Shown here one piece after another: positions 61,497 to 64,000 of a DNA stretch of 64,000 nucleotides. The stretch covers positions 1 through 64,000 of the forward strand of contig DATMRS010000007.1 of NCBI GenBank assembly GCA_035566015.1, in the 5' to 3' direction. The position numbers and the translations under genes are program-made. The notes under the pieces are model-generated. The model made no database searches, had not been told where the DNA came from, and saw only the letters and a program-made list of their open reading frames with translations. This stretch comes from DATMRS01 sp035566015. GTDB lineage: Bacteria; Pseudomonadota; Alphaproteobacteria; Sphingomonadales; Sphingomonadaceae. Positions within the stretch are counted from its first letter, which is position 1. Each line of letters starts with the position of its first letter.

Positions 61497-62542
61497 CGGC
61501 CGCCAAGCCCCGGCTCGGCTTTCTCGGTGTCGGCTGGATCGGCCGCCACCGGCTCGAAGCGATCGCCGCGACCGGCGCGGCCGAGATAAGCGGCATCGCC
61601 GACGTCTCGCCCGATAACGCGGCGGCGGCGCGAGAGATCGCGCCGCGCGCCGCGCGGGCCGAGACGCTGGACGCACTGCTCGCCCTCGACCTCGACGGCG
61701 TCGTGATCGCCACCCCCAGCGCGGACCACGCCGCCCAGTCGATCCGCGCGCTCGATCATGGCGTCGCCGTCTTCTGCCAGAAGCCGCTTGGCCGCAACGG
61801 CGCCGAGGTGCGTGCGGTGCTGGCGGCCGCGCGTCGGGCGGACCGGCTGCTCGGCGTCGACCTGTCCTATCGATTCACCGAGGGGATGCGGCGGATCGCC
61901 GATCTGATCCGCGGCGGCGAATTGGGGCGCATCCACGCGGTCGATCTCGTTTTCCACAACGCCTATGGGCCGGACAAGCCCTGGTTCTACGATCCGCGCC
62001 TGTCGGGCGGCGGCTGCGTGATGGACCTGGGCGTCCACCTCGTCGATCTCGCGCTCTGGGCGCTCGATTTCCCCACGGTCGCGACGGTCGACAGCGCTCT
62101 GCTCGCGCAAGGCGCGCCCCTGGCGGATCGCGAGACACAGGTGGAGGATTATGCCGTCGCGACGCTCACCCTCGCGGGCGGCACGATCGTCCGGCTCGCT
62201 TGCTCATGGCGGTTGCAGGCAGGGTGCGAGGCGATGATTTCCGCCAGCTTCTACGGCGATCGGGGTGGTGCGGCGCTGCGAAACGTGGACGGTTCCTTCT
62301 ATGATTTCACCGCCGAGCATTTTCGCGGTACGCAGCGCGAAACATTGTCGACCCCGTCCGATGCGTGGGGCGGCCGCGCGGCGGCGGCTTGGGCAAGGCG
62401 GCTGGCCGAGAACCCCCGTTTCGATGCCGATGCCGACCATCTCGCCAGCGTGTCCGACGCGCTCGACCGCATCTATGGCGCCTGCGATCGGGGCGCGGTG
62501 ACACGATCGACGCCCACGCTGGCGTCGGTCAGCAGCGGATAG
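61493..62542 (+). CDS. Gfo/Idh/MocA-family oxidoreductase
   Basis: 349 residues. The N-terminal Rossmann fold reads LGFLGVGWIGRHRLEAI, the conserved EKP motif appears as QKPLG (catalytic Lys), and GGGCVMDLGVHLVDLALW supplies the Asp-His pair. Families include inositol dehydrogenase and glucose-fructose oxidoreductase. Next to inositol synthase, oxidation of an inositol or nucleotide sugar is the leading hypothesis. Its end overlaps the M23 gene on the other strand by 70 bp. Confidence 0.87.
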   Translation: MTAAKPRLGFLGVGWIGRHRLEAIAATGAAEISGIADVSPDNAAAAREIAPRAARAETLDALLALDLDGVVIATPSADHAAQSIRALDHGVAVFCQKPLGRNGAEVRAVLAAARRADRLLGVDLSYRFTEGMRRIADLIRGGELGRIHAVDLVFHNAYGPDKPWFYDPRLSGGGCVMDLGVHLVDLALWALDFPTVATVDSALLAQGAPLADRETQVEDYAVATLTLAGGTIVRLACSWRLQAGCEAMISASFYGDRGGAALRNVDGSFYDFTAEHFRGTQRETLSTPSDAWGGRAAAAWARRLAENPRFDADADHLASVSDALDRIYGACDRGAVTRSTPTLASVSSG

Positions 62543-63072
62543 GGATTAATCGGCGTCCCTTCATACCAGTCCTCGCCCGGCGCCATCCGGTTGATCGCGA
62601 AATGGAGATGCGGCGCGGCGGGATCGGCATTGCCCGTCGATCCGACCGTCGCGATCGCCTCCCCTTGTGCGACCGTCTGCCCTTCATGGAGGCCGGCGCG
62701 ATACGCGTCGAGATGCGCATAATAATAGATCCAGCGTCGGTCGGGCGACCGGACATAGATCGTGTTGCCGCCTTTCTCGCTATGGAACAGCTTCTCGATC
62801 CGCCCCGGCGCGGCGGCGCGCACCTCGGCGCCGCGCGGAGCCATGATGTCGATTGCGTCATGGCTCGTCCCTGCCGCGCGGGCCTGGGCGAACGTGTCCA
62901 CCAGTTCGCCCGGCTTCACGCCGGCCACGGGGACGATCAGCCCGCGTGCCGCCTGCACCGGCGCCGTTTGCGCCGGCGGATGCGGCGCGTCGGCGGGGAT
63001 CACGCGCACGCAATAGCGCACGAACAGCGCCAGCACGAGCAGGAGCGCGACGATCGCCAGCAAGCGCCGCAA
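62473..63072 (-). CDS. M23 (LytM-type) peptidoglycan endopeptidase
   Basis: 199 residues. An N-terminal hydrophobic anchor (about 4-19) is followed by the LytM metal motif SHDAID (H71, D75), YAHL (H120) and HLHF (H155, H157). It cleaves peptide cross-links of peptidoglycan in the periplasm. Length and full motif set suggest an active enzyme. Its stop lies 70 bp inside the convergent Gfo/Idh gene. It follows the L,D-transpeptidase by 4 bp. Confidence 0.92.
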   Translation of the reverse strand: MRRLLAIVALLLVLALFVRYCVRVIPADAPHPPAQTAPVQAARGLIVPVAGVKPGELVDTFAQARAAGTSHDAIDIMAPRGAEVRAAAPGRIEKLFHSEKGGNTIYVRSPDRRWIYYYAHLDAYRAGLHEGQTVAQGEAIATVGSTGNADPAAPHLHFAINRMAPGEDWYEGTPINPYPLLTDASVGVDRVTAPRSQAP

Positions 63073-63076
63073 ACGG

Positions 63077-64000
63077 CTATTCCTGGAAGATGGCGGGCGT
63101 GCCGGGCTTCACCATGCCGGCGAGCTTCGCCGCGTCCCAGTTGGTCAGGCGAACGCAGCCATGGCTCTCGGCGCGCCCGATCGTCTGCGGCTCACTCGTG
63201 CCGTGAATGCCGTAATGCGGCTTCGACAGATCGAGCCAGACGACGCCGACCGGCCCGTTCGGCCCGGGCTTCAGCGTCACCGCCTTCTTATTGTCGCTCA
63301 CGTCCCAGAACAGCTTGGGATTATAGTGGAAATCGGGATTGCGGCTGATCCCCTCTATCTTCCATGTGCCGATCGGCAGCGGATCGTGGCTGCTGCCCAT
63401 CGTCGCGGGGAACTGGGCGATCAGCTTGCCGGCATCGTCGAATGCCCTCAGCACGCCGTCGGACTTGTCGACGACCACCTTCGCGGCGGCCGGCTGGTCG
63501 GCAGAGACGCCCAGCATCTGCAACGTCCGGTTCCAGCCGCGATCGTCGGGGCCAGAGGGCACCGGCGCCTCGGCGGTGTTGGGCACACGGATCACCGCGC
63601 CCGCGCCGATCTTCGTATCCGGCGGATTGAGCGCGACCAGCATCTCGGGCGTCGTATGGAAACGCTCGGCCAGCGCTTCGGTCAGCGTGCGATAGCCGAG
63701 CGCGGGCAACTTCGCCTGCGCCGCCGCCTCCTTGGGAAGGTCGGGCACGAACGGGCCTTGTGCGAAGGCGGCCGGAATGCGCACGAGCCGTGTTTCCGGC
63801 ACGGCCTGCCGCCCCAGCGCCTGCGCCGTCGCCTGGTCGAGCCGGCCCGTCACCGGCAGATCGTTCGCCTCCTGAAAGCCGCGCAGCGCGAGATGATAGG
63901 ATTGCCCTTCCTTGCCGTCGATCACACCGGGCGAGAAGCCGAGCCTGTCGAGCGCGACCTGCGCCTTCAGGATGGGGCGCGGCGGCTGCGGTGCGCCGGT
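63077..64000 (-). CDS. L,D-transpeptidase (YkuD family) with peptidoglycan-binding domain, 5' cut by window
   Basis: 308 codons within the window; the frame stays open to the edge at 64000, so the start is outside. The first visible part (ILKAQVALDRLGFSPG to GFQEANDLPVTGRLDQATAQALG) is a PG_binding_1 domain. The YkuD catalytic block is HGTSEP...AESHGCVRLTNWDAAKL near the C-terminus with Cys as nucleophile. It forms 3-3 cross-links or attaches lipoproteins to peptidoglycan. Paired with the M23 endopeptidase, it is a cell-wall remodelling unit. Confidence 0.93.
   Translation of the reverse strand, partial: TGAPQPPRPILKAQVALDRLGFSPGVIDGKEGQSYHLALRGFQEANDLPVTGRLDQATAQALGRQAVPETRLVRIPAAFAQGPFVPDLPKEAAAQAKLPALGYRTLTEALAERFHTTPEMLVALNPPDTKIGAGAVIRVPNTAEAPVPSGPDDRGWNRTLQMLGVSADQPAAAKVVVDKSDGVLRAFDDAGKLIAQFPATMGSSHDPLPIGTWKIEGISRNPDFHYNPKLFWDVSDNKKAVTLKPGPNGPVGVVWLDLSKPHYGIHGTSEPQTIGRAESHGCVRLTNWDAAKLAGMVKPGTPAIFQE

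Noticed and set aside
1..64000. tRNA, rRNA, CRISPR array, insertion sequence or prophage
   Set aside because: No cloverleaf or CCA-end pattern, spaced direct repeats, transposase or phage structural genes were seen on reading both strands; a tRNA scan was not possible here.

Overview
The window is about 64 kb of high-GC DNA (roughly two-thirds G+C) from what looks like a sphingomonad (Alphaproteobacteria, Sphingomonadaceae; Sphingomonas, Sphingobium or Rhizorhabdus-like). This rests on family content and style: two large TonB-dependent receptors beside catabolic operons, many short-chain dehydrogenases (SDRs), translationally coupled operons and an ahcY-adenosine kinase pair. No rRNA, tRNA, phage, transposase or CRISPR was seen, and the genus is inference.

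Layout. (1) 1-2632: the end of S-adenosylhomocysteine hydrolase, a PfkB adenosine kinase, and a methyltransferase-like protein. (2) 2823-8714, minus strand: a beta-keto acid cleavage enzyme coupled to a succinate-semialdehyde-type dehydrogenase, then SDR, NHL beta-propeller and Tat-exported sulfatase. (3) 9052-21039: TonB receptor, ICL/PEP-mutase-family protein, MFS transporter, and a sugar-acid set (gluconokinase, HIBADH-type reductase, LacI regulator, idonate 5-dehydrogenase, gluconate 5-dehydrogenase-like SDR, D-2-hydroxyacid dehydrogenase, SDR). Near-palindromic LacI-type operators sit twice between sulfatase and receptor, 147 bp apart, and once between the two sugar-acid dehydrogenases, which suggests one regulon for a (possibly sulfated) sugar acid. 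(4) 21065-25293: a GAF-five-PAS-GGDEF-EAL protein and a small exported protein. (5) 25430-46162: an accessory catabolic island with a GntR-led plus-strand operon (two serine hydrolases, CMD protein, two NTF2-fold proteins, SDRs, CrtI-like oxidase) facing a minus-strand unit (GMC oxidoreductase, metallo-beta-lactamase proteins, P450, TonB receptor, SDR, HIBADH, AraC). A hemerythrin/membrane protein/lipoprotein trio and an SDR-cupin pair follow. The substrate is unknown.

(6) 47465-62542: the most unusual part. Two divergent operons start from an AT-rich promoter region (56815-57090). The minus-strand arm has two nucleotide-sugar epimerases, one GT4 and three CgeB-like glycosyltransferases, a UDP-xylose-synthase-like enzyme and a phosphoribosyltransferase-kinase fusion. 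The plus-strand arm has a histidine phosphatase, a methyltransferase, a clan-A glycoside hydrolase whose barrel halves are in swapped order (apparent circular permutation), myo-inositol-1-phosphate synthase, a medium-chain dehydrogenase and a Gfo/Idh/MocA dehydrogenase. Together they look like a pathway for an inositol-containing, methylated glycan or glycoside. (7) 62473-64000: an M23 endopeptidase and an L,D-transpeptidase cut by the window edge.

Functions are assigned from motifs read by eye. Substrate names are family-level guesses unless stated otherwise.
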